From RPQJ01 sp963754535 (lineage in GTDB: Bacteria; Pseudomonadota; Gammaproteobacteria; Steroidobacterales; Steroidobacteraceae): DNA of 64,000 bases. Under the pieces are notes generated by a model. It saw nothing but the letters and a program-made list of their open reading frames with translations, did not search any database and had not been told where the DNA came from. The translations under genes and the position numbers were made by a program. Location of the stretch: positions 58,578-122,577 of the forward strand of contig CAVWGG010000031.1 in assembly GCA_963754535.1 (NCBI GenBank), in the 5' to 3' direction. Position 1 is the first letter of the stretch, and each line of letters opens with the position of its first letter. Shown here piece by piece: positions 44,346 through 53,203 of the stretch.

Positions 44346-45182
44346 ATGGAAATTCAGTCCGAACGCCCAATCGTGACCGCCAGCCTGCGCTGGCTGCGGC
44401 CGATTGCGCGCTGGCTGCTGAAGTCCGGCGTCACGTGGAAGGAATTCGCCGAGCTCTCGCGCGGCATTTTCGTCAGCGTCGCGGCGGAGGAATTCGGCCT
44501 GCGCGGCCGCCCCACCAACGTGTCGCGCATCGCCCTGCTCACGGGCATGACACGGCGCGAGGTGCGTCGTTACCGCGAGTGCGAAGTCGAAGCGCCGCTC
44601 CAGGACGCTCGGGCGGAGGACGACCTCAACCACGCGAGTCGCGTCCTGGCGGGTTGGCACCTCGACCCCGAATTCATCGATGAATTCGGCAAGCCGCGCG
44701 CGCTGGACGCCAAAGGCGAGGGCGCCACGTTCGAACAACTGGTGCGTCGCTATGCGGGCGACATCCCCGTGACGGCGCTGATCAAGGAACTGGTGCGCAC
44801 GCATTCGATCGAGCGCACGACGGACGGTCGCTATCGCGCGCTGCGCCGCTTCTACATGCCGCGTGCCATGGACGGGCAAGCCGTCGAGCGCGCGGGCGCA
44901 GTGATCGCCGACCTCGCGGCCACCGTCGAGCACAACTTATCGCGTGACGTTGCGGAGCCGCCTCGTTTCGAAGGGCGCGCCCAGAACCGTCACGTCGATC
45001 CGCGTCAGCTGCCGGCTTTCCGCGCGTTCATGGAGCGCGAGGGCCAGGCGTTCCTCGAACGCTGCGACGAATGGCTGAGCGCGCACGAGGCGCAACAGGG
45101 CGAAGGGACGCCGGTTGCCACCCTGCGGTTGGGCGTGGGGGTCTTTGCAATTCAGGAACGGACGGTCGGAGAACAACGATGA
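44346..45182 (+). CDS. DUF6502 family protein
   Basis: 278 residues, cytosolic. The N-terminal region WLRPIARWLLKSGVTWKEFAELSRGIFVSVAAEEFGLRGRPTNVSRIALLTGMTRREVRRYRE looks like a helix-turn-helix module, consistent with a DNA-binding regulator. The rest is helical without clear motifs. The family is typically located immediately upstream of DUF5666 genes, as here with overlapping start and stop codons. The palindrome at its start codon suggests autoregulation; that is inference. Confidence 0.82.
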   Translation: MEIQSERPIVTASLRWLRPIARWLLKSGVTWKEFAELSRGIFVSVAAEEFGLRGRPTNVSRIALLTGMTRREVRRYRECEVEAPLQDARAEDDLNHASRVLAGWHLDPEFIDEFGKPRALDAKGEGATFEQLVRRYAGDIPVTALIKELVRTHSIERTTDGRYRALRRFYMPRAMDGQAVERAGAVIADLAATVEHNLSRDVAEPPRFEGRAQNRHVDPRQLPAFRAFMEREGQAFLERCDEWLSAHEAQQGEGTPVATLRLGVGVFAIQERTVGEQR

Positions 45183-46609
45183 TGCATGCACGCGCAACGA
45201 TGAGCCGCTGGATGACGGCGGGTGTCGCAGTCCTGATCGCTGCCTGCGGTGGCGGCAGTTCGAGCGGCGTCACCGCGGGCATCGATCGCGGCGGCATCGT
45301 CACCGCCACCGGCGCCATCTCCGGCTTCGGCAGCGTGCACGTCAATGGCGTCCACTACGTCACGACGGGCGCCACCATCACGCTGGATGACAACCCGGGC
45401 ACCGAAGCGGACCTGCGCGTCGGCCAGGTCGTGCGCATCGAGGGCCGCATCGAACAGGATGGGATCAGCGGCACCGCAACGCGCGTGATCTACAACGACG
45501 AAGTCGAAGGCCCGGTGCAGAGCATCGATCTCGCCAAGCTCCGCCTGGTCGTGCTGGGACGCACGGTCCAGGTCAGCACGCAGACGTCCTTCGACGATCG
45601 CGTCTCGCCGCGCAGCCTCGAGGGCCTCGCCGTCGGCGACCGCATCGAGGTGAGCGGGCGGGTGGCGACGACCGGCGTCGTCGAGGCCACCCGCATCGAA
45701 CTCAAGGCCGCGCAGGCGAGCGTCGAGGTCAAGGGCGCGATCGCCTCCCTCGACACGAATTCGCGCCGGTTTGCGCTCAGCCAGTTGACGGTTTCCTATG
45801 CGACCGCGCAGCTGAACGGCTTCGCCAGCGGGCAGCCGGCGAACGGCGACTACGTCGAGGCCTTCGGCACGGTCGATGGCAATGGCGTGCTGGTCGCGAC
45901 CCGGGTCGAAAAAGAAAGCGGCGGGTCTGCGGGCAGCGCCGACCAGCAGGCGGACTACGAAGGCCTGATCACGAGCTTCGTGTCGGCGGCGGATTTCGCG
46001 GTTGCCGGGCAACGCGTCACGACGACGGCGTCGACCGCCTATGAAGGCGGCACCGCATCGAGCCTTGCGCTGGACGTGCCAGTCGAGGTCGAGGGCCGCT
46101 TCAACTCGTCGGGCGTCATCGTCGCGACCAAGGTGCAGTTCCGCCGCGGCAGCGACACGGAATTCTCGGGTCGCGTGGACTCGGTGAACGCGGCCGGCAA
46201 CAGCCTCGTCGTCTTCGGCGTCACGATCCGCGTGAACTCGCTGACCCGCTTCGAGGACCACAGTGGCGCCGACGTCCAGCGGTTCAGCCTCGCCAGCATC
46301 GCCGTCGGCGACTACGTCGAAGTCGACGTCTACAACGACGGCAGCGGCCTGGTCGCCACCAAGCTCGAACGTGACGACAACCAAGGCGAAGTCCGGCTCG
46401 AAGGCACCGCCGAGAAAGTGACGGCACCGAATTTCATGGTCGGCGGCGTCGTCGTCACGACCGACGTCAATACCGAATTCAGAGATACGAACGGCGTGAC
46501 CATCAACGCCGCGGCGTTCTTCCAGGCGGCACCGGGTCGCATGGTCAAGGCGCGCGGATCGCTGGTGGGCAACGTCGTCCTGGCCACGCGGGCCGAACTC
46601 GAAGACTGA
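45182..46609 (+). CDS. DUF5666 repeat lipoprotein
   Basis: 475 residues with a lipoprotein signal (WMTAGVAVLIAACGGG) and about five to six tandem DUF5666 OB-like repeats, each of the type GAISGFGSVHVNGVHYVTTGATI ... LRVGQVVRIEGRI. Start overlaps the DUF6502 stop; ATG codons at 45179 and 45182 are both possible. Probably anchored to a membrane facing the periplasm or surface. The function of DUF5666 is not established. Confidence 0.85.
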   Translation: MHARATMSRWMTAGVAVLIAACGGGSSSGVTAGIDRGGIVTATGAISGFGSVHVNGVHYVTTGATITLDDNPGTEADLRVGQVVRIEGRIEQDGISGTATRVIYNDEVEGPVQSIDLAKLRLVVLGRTVQVSTQTSFDDRVSPRSLEGLAVGDRIEVSGRVATTGVVEATRIELKAAQASVEVKGAIASLDTNSRRFALSQLTVSYATAQLNGFASGQPANGDYVEAFGTVDGNGVLVATRVEKESGGSAGSADQQADYEGLITSFVSAADFAVAGQRVTTTASTAYEGGTASSLALDVPVEVEGRFNSSGVIVATKVQFRRGSDTEFSGRVDSVNAAGNSLVVFGVTIRVNSLTRFEDHSGADVQRFSLASIAVGDYVEVDVYNDGSGLVATKLERDDNQGEVRLEGTAEKVTAPNFMVGGVVVTTDVNTEFRDTNGVTINAAAFFQAAPGRMVKARGSLVGNVVLATRAELED

Positions 46610-46629
46610 CCGGAGTTCCGGGGTAAAGA

Positions 46630-46651
46630 CGGGCCTGCAACGACAGGCCCG
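46630..46651. other. Hairpin in the leader of the second DUF5666 gene
   Basis: CGGGCCTG and CAGGCCCG pair over 8 bp with a 6-nt loop. It lies between the two DUF5666 genes without a following T-run, so it may be an mRNA processing or attenuation element rather than a full terminator. Confidence 0.45.
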
Positions 46652-46686
46652 ATACCGATCAGTACCGAGCTGTGCAGAGGTGTGAG

Positions 46687-48720
46687 ATGAAGTCAGTGCA
46701 ATGGAATTTCCTGAAGGTGGCGGCGGTGGCCCTGCTGGTCGCCGGCTGCGGCGGCGGAGGAGGTGGGACCGACGGCGGTACGGCCTCGAACCCGCCCCCA
46801 GCGACGGGCTCGGCCAAGACGATGTTCGTCACCGGTGCGATTGCCGGCTTCGGCAGCGTCATCGTCAATGGAGTGCGTTACGACACGGACTCGGCGCAGG
46901 TCAGCATCGAGGACAAGCCCGCCACGGCGGGCCAGCTCAGGGTCGGTGAGGTCATTCACCTGACGGCCGAAGTGGATGCGCAGGGTGTGGCCCGCGCGAA
47001 GTCGATTTCGCAGGATCACCTGATCCAGGGTGCCGTGCAGGCAGTCGACGCCGTGGCGAGCACGCTCACGATCGCCGGTCAGGTGATCACGGTCGACAAC
47101 GAGACGATGTTCGACGATTCGATCCCGACGCGGTCGCTAGCGGGTATCGCCGTCGGCGACCTGATCGAGGTGCACGGCTTTGCAGCCACGGGCGGCACGG
47201 CGCGCGCGACGCGCATCGAGAAAGCCAGCGCGGGCGACGCGGAGGTCGAAGTGACCGGCGTCGTCACGAACCTCGACACCGGCCTGAAGCGGTTCAACGT
47301 GGGAACGCTGGTCGTCGACTATTCGACGGCGGCGCTCGCTGACTTCGGCTCAACGGGCATCGCGAACGATGCGCTCGTCGAGGTGAAGGGCACGAGGTTC
47401 CTGGCCGATGGCGCGCTGGTCGCGACGCGGGTCCACCGCGAGGATCGCGATTTCGACGGCCGCAGCGGCGACGAGAGCGAAGTGGAAGGCCTCGTGACGC
47501 GCTTCGGCTCCGCGACGGACTTCGACGTCGACGGCCAGAAGGTCACCACGAACGCCTCCACGGCTTTCGTCAACGGCACGGCGACGGACCTGAACCTCAA
47601 CGTCAAGGTGGAAGTCGAGGGCAAGCTCGATTCGACCGCCACGCTCGTGGCCGCCAAGGTCGTGTTCAAGCGGCAGTCGTCGCTGAAGCTCGCGGCCATG
47701 ATCGACAGCGTCGACGCTGTGGCCGGCACGTTCCGCGCGTTGGGAATCACGGTCGTGGTTTCGAACACGACGTTCAAGGAAGACCACGAGAGCGATGATC
47801 ACTTCTTCAATCTCGGTGACTTGCGCGTCGGCGACTGGGTGAAGGTCGGCGGTTATGCCGACCCGGCGGGCAGCGGCAAGCTCATCGCGACCCGGCTCGA
47901 GCGTGACGACCCCGAGGACGAGGTCGATCTGCGTGGGCCGGCGAGCGACGTCGCGACGACGAGCCTCAAGGTGTTTGGCGTCAGCGTCGAACTCCTGCCG
48001 GGCACTAAGTACGAGGACGGCGAGGCCTCGATCAGCGCCAGCGAGTTTCTCGCGCGCGCCGGCGGCCAGGTCGTCGACGTCGAGGGCAGCTGGAACGGCA
48101 CTTCGCTGCTGGCCAGCAAGGTTGAGATCAAGCGTGCAGGCGGCAGCGTCGTCACGCCACCGGTAACGCCCCCAGTGACACCGCCCGTCACGCCCCCGGT
48201 CACACCGCCGGGCAGCGGCAACCAGCCTCCGGTCGCCAATGCGGGCACGCCGCGCAGCGTAACGACGGGCACCACGGTTGCGCTCAACGGCACCGGCAGC
48301 ACCGATCCGGAAGGCGCGGCACTCTCGTATGCCTGGGTGCTGCAGGTTCCGGGTGGCAGCAGCGCCAGCCTGTCGAGCGCGACCGCCAGCCAGCCCACGT
48401 TCGTGGCGGACATCGCCGGTTCCTACACTGCGCAGTTGACCGTGAGCGACGGTGCGCTCACGTCGTCGGCCAGCGTGGTGATCACGGCTCAGGCGCCGAC
48501 ACCGCCGCCGCCCCCGTCCATCGACGGCGCGGCTCTCTACACGGCCAAGTGCCAGAGCTGTCACGGTGCGATCAAGCCGATCTTCAGCCGTAACTCGCGT
48601 GATGCAACGAAGATCCAGGCCGCGATCAACAACAACAAGGGCGGCATGGGTTTCCTCTCGTCGCTGACCGCGGCTGAAGTCCAGGCCATTGCCGCGGCCG
48701 TCACGGCAGCGAATCCGTAA
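46687..48720 (+). CDS. DUF5666 lipoprotein fused to PKD-like and cytochrome c modules
   Basis: 677 residues. Signal peptide with lipobox (VAAVALLVAGCGGG), then about five DUF5666 repeats (AIAGFGSVIVNGVRYDTDSAQVSIED etc.), a (VTPP)5 linker, a PKD-like immunoglobulin domain (NQPPVANAGTPRSVTTGTTVALNGTGSTDPEGAALSYAWVLQ), a Pro-rich hinge and a small C-terminal monohaem cytochrome c with ALYTAKCQSCHGAIKP. The fusion suggests surface-exposed redox activity. It is 77 bp downstream of the first DUF5666 gene and likely in its operon. A GAGGTGTGAG stretch before the ATG can serve for ribosome binding. Confidence 0.87.
   Translation: MKSVQWNFLKVAAVALLVAGCGGGGGGTDGGTASNPPPATGSAKTMFVTGAIAGFGSVIVNGVRYDTDSAQVSIEDKPATAGQLRVGEVIHLTAEVDAQGVARAKSISQDHLIQGAVQAVDAVASTLTIAGQVITVDNETMFDDSIPTRSLAGIAVGDLIEVHGFAATGGTARATRIEKASAGDAEVEVTGVVTNLDTGLKRFNVGTLVVDYSTAALADFGSTGIANDALVEVKGTRFLADGALVATRVHREDRDFDGRSGDESEVEGLVTRFGSATDFDVDGQKVTTNASTAFVNGTATDLNLNVKVEVEGKLDSTATLVAAKVVFKRQSSLKLAAMIDSVDAVAGTFRALGITVVVSNTTFKEDHESDDHFFNLGDLRVGDWVKVGGYADPAGSGKLIATRLERDDPEDEVDLRGPASDVATTSLKVFGVSVELLPGTKYEDGEASISASEFLARAGGQVVDVEGSWNGTSLLASKVEIKRAGGSVVTPPVTPPVTPPVTPPVTPPGSGNQPPVANAGTPRSVTTGTTVALNGTGSTDPEGAALSYAWVLQVPGGSSASLSSATASQPTFVADIAGSYTAQLTVSDGALTSSASVVITAQAPTPPPPPSIDGAALYTAKCQSCHGAIKPIFSRNSRDATKIQAAINNNKGGMGFLSSLTAAEVQAIAAAVTAANP
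48151..48210 (+). repeat. 12-bp coding minisatellite, five copies
   Basis: Five 12-bp units encode VTPP repeated five times as a flexible linker between the DUF5666 and PKD-like parts. Synonymous changes between units (GTCACGCCACCG, GTAACGCCCCCA and so on) indicate it is not brand new, but copy number may vary among strains. Confidence 0.85.
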
Positions 48721-48765
48721 CTGACAACATTCAATTAGAACCCCGGACCTCTCGGTCCACCCCTC

Positions 48766-48800
48766 GGGCGGGACGGCGCAAGCCTCCCGCCCTATTTTTT
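48766..48800 (+). terminator. Rho-independent terminator of the DUF5666 operon
   Basis: GGGCGGGA (48766-48773) and TCCCGCCC (48785-48792) form the stem, followed by TATTTTTT. A smaller hairpin (GGACC ... GGTCC) lies just before. The T-run overlaps the last codons of the convergent oligopeptide-binding gene. Confidence 0.8.
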
Positions 48801-50339
48801 GGGTTCGCTCAGCCGCAGATAGCGCGAGGGCAGGTGACCCAGCGGATTCGCCGCAATGCCTTCGATGCCGGGTTTCACCAGGCGCTTGGAGACCCGGTGA
48901 AATACCGGAATGACGACGGCGTCCTGCAGCAGGATCCTTTCCGCGCTGGCGAGAAGCGCCGCTCGCTGGCCTGCGTCTGCGGCAAAGCCTGCCTTCGCCA
49001 GCAACGCGTCATAAGCCGGGTTTGAATACCCAGCCACGTTCTGCGCCTGGCCTGACGTGAAGAGTGTGAGGAATGCCTCAGGGTCGACAAAGTCGGCCGA
49101 CCAACCGAAGCGAATCAAATCGCATTCCCCGGGCTGCTCGCGCATGGCGAGGTAAGCCTTCCATTCCATCTCGACGATTGCCACGTCGATACCGAGTGCG
49201 CGATGCCATTGATCGACGAGCGCGACAGCGGTTCGACGGTGATTGGCGCTCGCGTCCGTGCACAGCGTCAGGCGGGCCGGCGCTGCGCCGCGTTTCGTTG
49301 CGGACTGCCACAGTGCGCGTGCGTGCTCGGATCGATTCTCAGTGGGCAGGTCCGCCCAGTCGAACCGGCTCGGGGCGTAATCGGGAATCCCCGGCGGAAC
49401 CCAGCTTGAGGCCGCAATTTCCCCGGCGCCCGTCACCTGCGTGATGATCTGCTGACGATCGACAGCCATCGCGAGCGCGTCACGCGAATCCCGATCCTGC
49501 AGGCGCCGTTGGTTCGGGACGTAGGCATAGGTGCTGAGGTACGGCGCGACACGCAGCTCGCCGGGAAGGTTCTTGTGCAGCCACTCGATTTGGCTGTTGG
49601 GCACCTCGCTCGTGACGTCGAGAGCGCCCGAGCGGTACAGGTTCAGTTCGGTGTTGAGGTCCTCAAGTGTCAGGTAGGTCACGTGTTCGATCGCCACCGC
49701 ACCTGCAGAGTGGTAGTGGGGGTTACGCTCGAGTTCGATCTTTTCGCCAGGGCGACGCATGAGCAGCCGGTAGGGGCCATTGCCGATGACGGTCGTCTCA
49801 GTGCCGACCGGGGTGTGCTGCGGCGCAGCGACCGGCAGCGCGAGCACGGCCGGAAGGTAGGGCGTCGCATGGGCCATCTCGAGCACGACGGTCTGCGGAT
49901 CAGGAGCGCGGGCGGAAGTAACCGCGTGCAGTAATGCGGAATAGGGTGCCTGCGAGTCCTCGACCCTTGCCGCATCCAGGCCGGCGACAAACTGCGCGGC
50001 AGGCAGCGGCGTGCCGTCGGACCAGCGGAGGTTCTCGCGCAGCCTGAAGGTCCAGGTGCGGCCATCCTGCGACACGCTCCACGATTGTGCCGCTCCGGGG
50101 ACGATGCTGCCGTCAGCGGCCTCAGCCGTCAGTCCCTCGTAGAGATCCTGCAGGAGCGCCAGCGCGGCGTTGTCTTCGGCCAGTCGGGGGTCGAGGGTGG
50201 CAGGTTCGCCACCCAATGCGCGGGTGAGGGTGCGGACGCGATCGGGCGCGGTTGATGACGGCGCCGATCCCGGGTCCGATCCACAAGCGCCCACGGCCAG
50301 GCTCGCGATGGCTGCAATGCAGCGCAATAGGTAGGTCAC
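48792..50339 (-). CDS. Oligopeptide ABC transporter substrate-binding lipoprotein
   Basis: 515 residues, SBP family 5 (OppA/DppA/MppA type). It has a lipobox signal (RCIAAIASLAVGACGS), TLTRALGGEPATLDPRLAEDNAALALLQDLYEGLTAEAADGSIVPGAAQSWSVSQDGRTWTFRLRENLRWSDGTPLPA, and YLVPN-type ligand region (LSTYAYVPNQRRLQDRDSRDALAMAVDRQQI). It stands alone: no permease or ATPase gene is adjacent, so it may feed a transporter encoded elsewhere. Confidence 0.92.
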   Translation of the reverse strand: MTYLLRCIAAIASLAVGACGSDPGSAPSSTAPDRVRTLTRALGGEPATLDPRLAEDNAALALLQDLYEGLTAEAADGSIVPGAAQSWSVSQDGRTWTFRLRENLRWSDGTPLPAAQFVAGLDAARVEDSQAPYSALLHAVTSARAPDPQTVVLEMAHATPYLPAVLALPVAAPQHTPVGTETTVIGNGPYRLLMRRPGEKIELERNPHYHSAGAVAIEHVTYLTLEDLNTELNLYRSGALDVTSEVPNSQIEWLHKNLPGELRVAPYLSTYAYVPNQRRLQDRDSRDALAMAVDRQQIITQVTGAGEIAASSWVPPGIPDYAPSRFDWADLPTENRSEHARALWQSATKRGAAPARLTLCTDASANHRRTAVALVDQWHRALGIDVAIVEMEWKAYLAMREQPGECDLIRFGWSADFVDPEAFLTLFTSGQAQNVAGYSNPAYDALLAKAGFAADAGQRAALLASAERILLQDAVVIPVFHRVSKRLVKPGIEGIAANPLGHLPSRYLRLSEPKK

Positions 50340-50712
50340 TCTGCTCCCAGTTCGAGACGGTCCGAAACCGTTCGCTGCTTATAGTCGTCGGAAAGCCCCG
50401 GCAAGACAAAAGCGTGCACGGCACTCCTCTCGCTCGAAGGCCAGGCAGCATTGCCCAGTGACAGTGCATCTGACAGTGCATCGCCCCGAAAGAGTGCGGC
50501 GCAACATAAGAGCTTATTTATTGTTAAACAGGGATTTTTTGTTTCCAGATGCGTGTGTTTCGTCACATTTTCGCGGGTATAGTCGCGTCCATACCGGCGG
50601 TGGTCTGGTCAAACCACGATGGCACGTGGTGCGCGAAGCCCACCTTCCCAGCGATTTCACTCGACGCGTCGCAATAAAAAACAAAGACGCGGACTGGCAG
50701 GAGGATGGACCC
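50340..50712. promoter_or_regulatory. AT-rich divergent intergenic region
   Basis: A 373-bp gap with an unusually AT-rich patch at about 50511-50545 (TTATTTATTGTTAAACAGG and on) in a high-GC genome. A -10-like TATAGT lies near 50578, and a good ribosome site GGAGGA precedes the ATG at 50713. No gene is visible inside. The AT-rich patch could attract nucleoid proteins or mark recent acquisition. Confidence 0.4.
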
Positions 50713-53110
50713 ATGATTTCCAGAGCGTTGGTTTCTCGTCTGCGACAGACGGTACTGCTTCTCGTTGCGGTTGGTGGCTCGTGGATGGGGCCAATGGCCA
50801 CCGCCGCTGACCAGACCGTCGACCAGGTCGAGGTCTTCAGCTTCACCAAGCTGTTGCGGTTGAAGTTCGACGTCACGCCAACGCAGCTCGTTGGCTTGAC
50901 CGCGGCGCCCACTTCAAACCTGCGCGCGTGCCAGTCCAACGCGATCAACGGACTGATCTGCCTCGACGGACAGGTAATCCGTCAGTGGTCATCGACCGTC
51001 GAGCATCCTATTCCTCCCGTAGACCCGATTACGCCTGCCGCTGGAACGGCGCTGTTCAGTTGTTCAGACACCGCGTTCGCATTCAAGCCAGGCAACCCCT
51101 GTACGACGATGACGGTCGACACCAAGGGCGGCATCTGGGTCGCGGGCCAGAAGCCGACCAACTTGTACGCCCTCATGCAAGTCGTGAAGAAAGGGGCGGG
51201 TGGCTCCTGTCCTGCCGCTACCGTGGGGACGCCGACGTTCACATCGCTCAACCAATCGACCGGCTACTGCTTTCGCGAGCGCGCCGCCGGCAGGACCGAA
51301 GATCACCGATCTCTCGCCGGTCGAAGGTAGCCTCGTTGATCAGTACTTCAGTGAAGGCGAGGGTGTCCTTGGCGTCGAGGGGGGCACGACCGCCGTGTTC
51401 TACCCCTACAATTTTACGCAAAACCTCAGGACGTTCGGCGGCTGGCCGGCGCAAGTGCAGAGCGCCGCGATTTTCCAGCGAGTCGAATCGGCGGTCCTCC
51501 AGACGTACGTCGTGGTCGCTGTGAATTCCGGGCTCGTTTATTCGCGCTTGATCACCTCGGGTGACGACGGGACCGAGACCCCATTCGTCCACGCAAATTC
51601 CAACAGCGATCCGCTCAAACTCCCTCGCGGCGCCGCCTGTTCGGGGGGCATCGTCGCCAACCAGTTCAGGGTGCGTGCCAGCGAGACGTCGGGTCGCGTG
51701 TTCGTAACGAATCGTAACTATTGCCGTGCTTACGTGCTTACGCCCCTCCCTCTCATGCAGGGTGTCGACCTGCCTGTTGATGCCATTTCGACTACGTCGT
51801 CCGCGGGCAACTACCCCCCCGACGGGCTGAGCGTGGCACCGGGCATCGCGGTCAACGTGGCGCAGTGCACGACTGGCACGCTGGAAGACCTGGGCGGTTG
51901 CCCTCTGATTGAAGACAGCGGCGACACGAATCCCTATCCCGCGCTGCGCATGTATCAAGTCGACCTGGAACCCGGCTCGCCCACGGGCTTGAGGGTTTTC
52001 AAGGTCGAAGGCATCCCGGACTGCCGTTACCTGCTGCAGCTGCCATCACCTCCTGCCGCGTGCCTGGTTCCAGGTGTCGTAGTCAATGATCCAAAGCTTG
52101 GGGACGGCACGCAGAATTTCCCGCAGCGCCAGTTCCTGAACGTGACGCCGTTGCTGCCGCCCAACGTCACGGACGTCTTCGACGCGTCAGGCAAGAAGCC
52201 GACTGGGTTGCCGCGCATGCTGATCCAGCCGCGCTATCGCGCCCGGGCAAGCAATGGCTATTACTTCGACGCGATCTTTGGCGTCGCCGATCCGAACATC
52301 CGGTTCAGGGAGACGTTCACGGTCGAGTTCGACATCAGTGATCCGAACCTCGCAGGAACGGCACTTGGTTGCGGCGTTCATCAGAAGGACGCAAACGGCG
52401 ACCCTGCACCGTTGCCGTTTACCCAATGGGACATCGGGACCGTGGTGTCCGAGCGGTATTCGAGCGTCGGGGGGCCCTTGGGGATCGTCAAGGACACGAC
52501 GAACATCATCGGGCAACCGGTGGCGGCCGAGCACGTCGATACGATGATCAACAAGGGTTGCTATAACCCGACGCCGAAGGCAGGTACGCGCTGGTCGATG
52601 TATTCCTACGACATGGAACTCGCCCAGGACAAGCCGGTCAAGAGCAGTCCGAGCGGTCCCGTGACCGGTTTCGCCTACTCCAGGACGGTCACCTATCTCG
52701 GCAACCTGCTGCTGTCCCTGCACACTGAACTGGGCGCAGCGCAGAAGAAGCTTGCGTGTGGAAACGTCGATGCAATCGGCAACACCGGTGTCCTGGCGGG
52801 CACCCCATTGCCGCTCGCGACTTGCGCGACGCTCGATGGTCTGTGGACGACCGCCCAGAGCAGCATGACGAGTTGTGCCTCTGCCGCCAGCACCGCGACT
52901 GTTTATCCGACGGTCTGCGACGCGTTCTTCTCGGGTTTCGGGGCTTACAAGGCCCAGGTCGAAGCCGCGGCAGCGGCCATTGCCGGCGCGAACGTCGATC
53001 CGGCGAATCGCGCGGGCGAACTCTGGTCGAGAACCGACGTCATCCAGCACGTCTTTGTCGACCACTTCCAGAAAGCCTGGGCCCTGGGGCTGGGTAGCGA
53101 GGCACCGTAG
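50713..53110 (+). CDS. Large secreted protein of unknown family (one apparent frameshift)
   Basis: A protein of roughly 798 residues that I do not recognise. It has a signal peptide (TVLLLVAVGGSWMGPMATAA) and scattered cysteines (ACQSNAINGLICLDG, NPCTTMTV, YCFRER, DCRYLLQLPSPPAACLV, GCGVHQK, NKGCYNP), suggesting disulfide bonds in an exported protein. The frame shifts at about 51280-51295: the first frame ends at 51330 and the second continues from PPAGPKITDLSPVEGSLVDQYF to 53110. One extra base explains it. A GGAGGA ribosome site precedes the ATG. No known domain or anchor was seen; it stands as a single gene. Confidence 0.6.
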
Positions 53111-53161
53111 TCGCGAGAATCCCCTGGCGTTGGTCCACGAGACCTCGCCAAAGCAGATAGC

Positions 53162-53203
53162 GCGCCATGCGCGGTGGGTCGGTATGATCACCGCGCATGG
53201 CGG
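53162..53203 (+). promoter_or_regulatory. Shared promoter element of the TIR-TPR gene, leaderless type
   Basis: TATGAT at 53183-53188 is followed by 8 nt and the ATG at 53197, so the predicted transcript starts at the ATG. The 42 bp around it match 34 of 42 positions in front of the SLOG gene at 57651-57692, including GCGGTGG, GGTAT, ATC and CCGCGCATGGCG. It also contains an inverted repeat GCCATGCGCGGTG / CACCGCGCATGGC. Confidence 0.6.
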
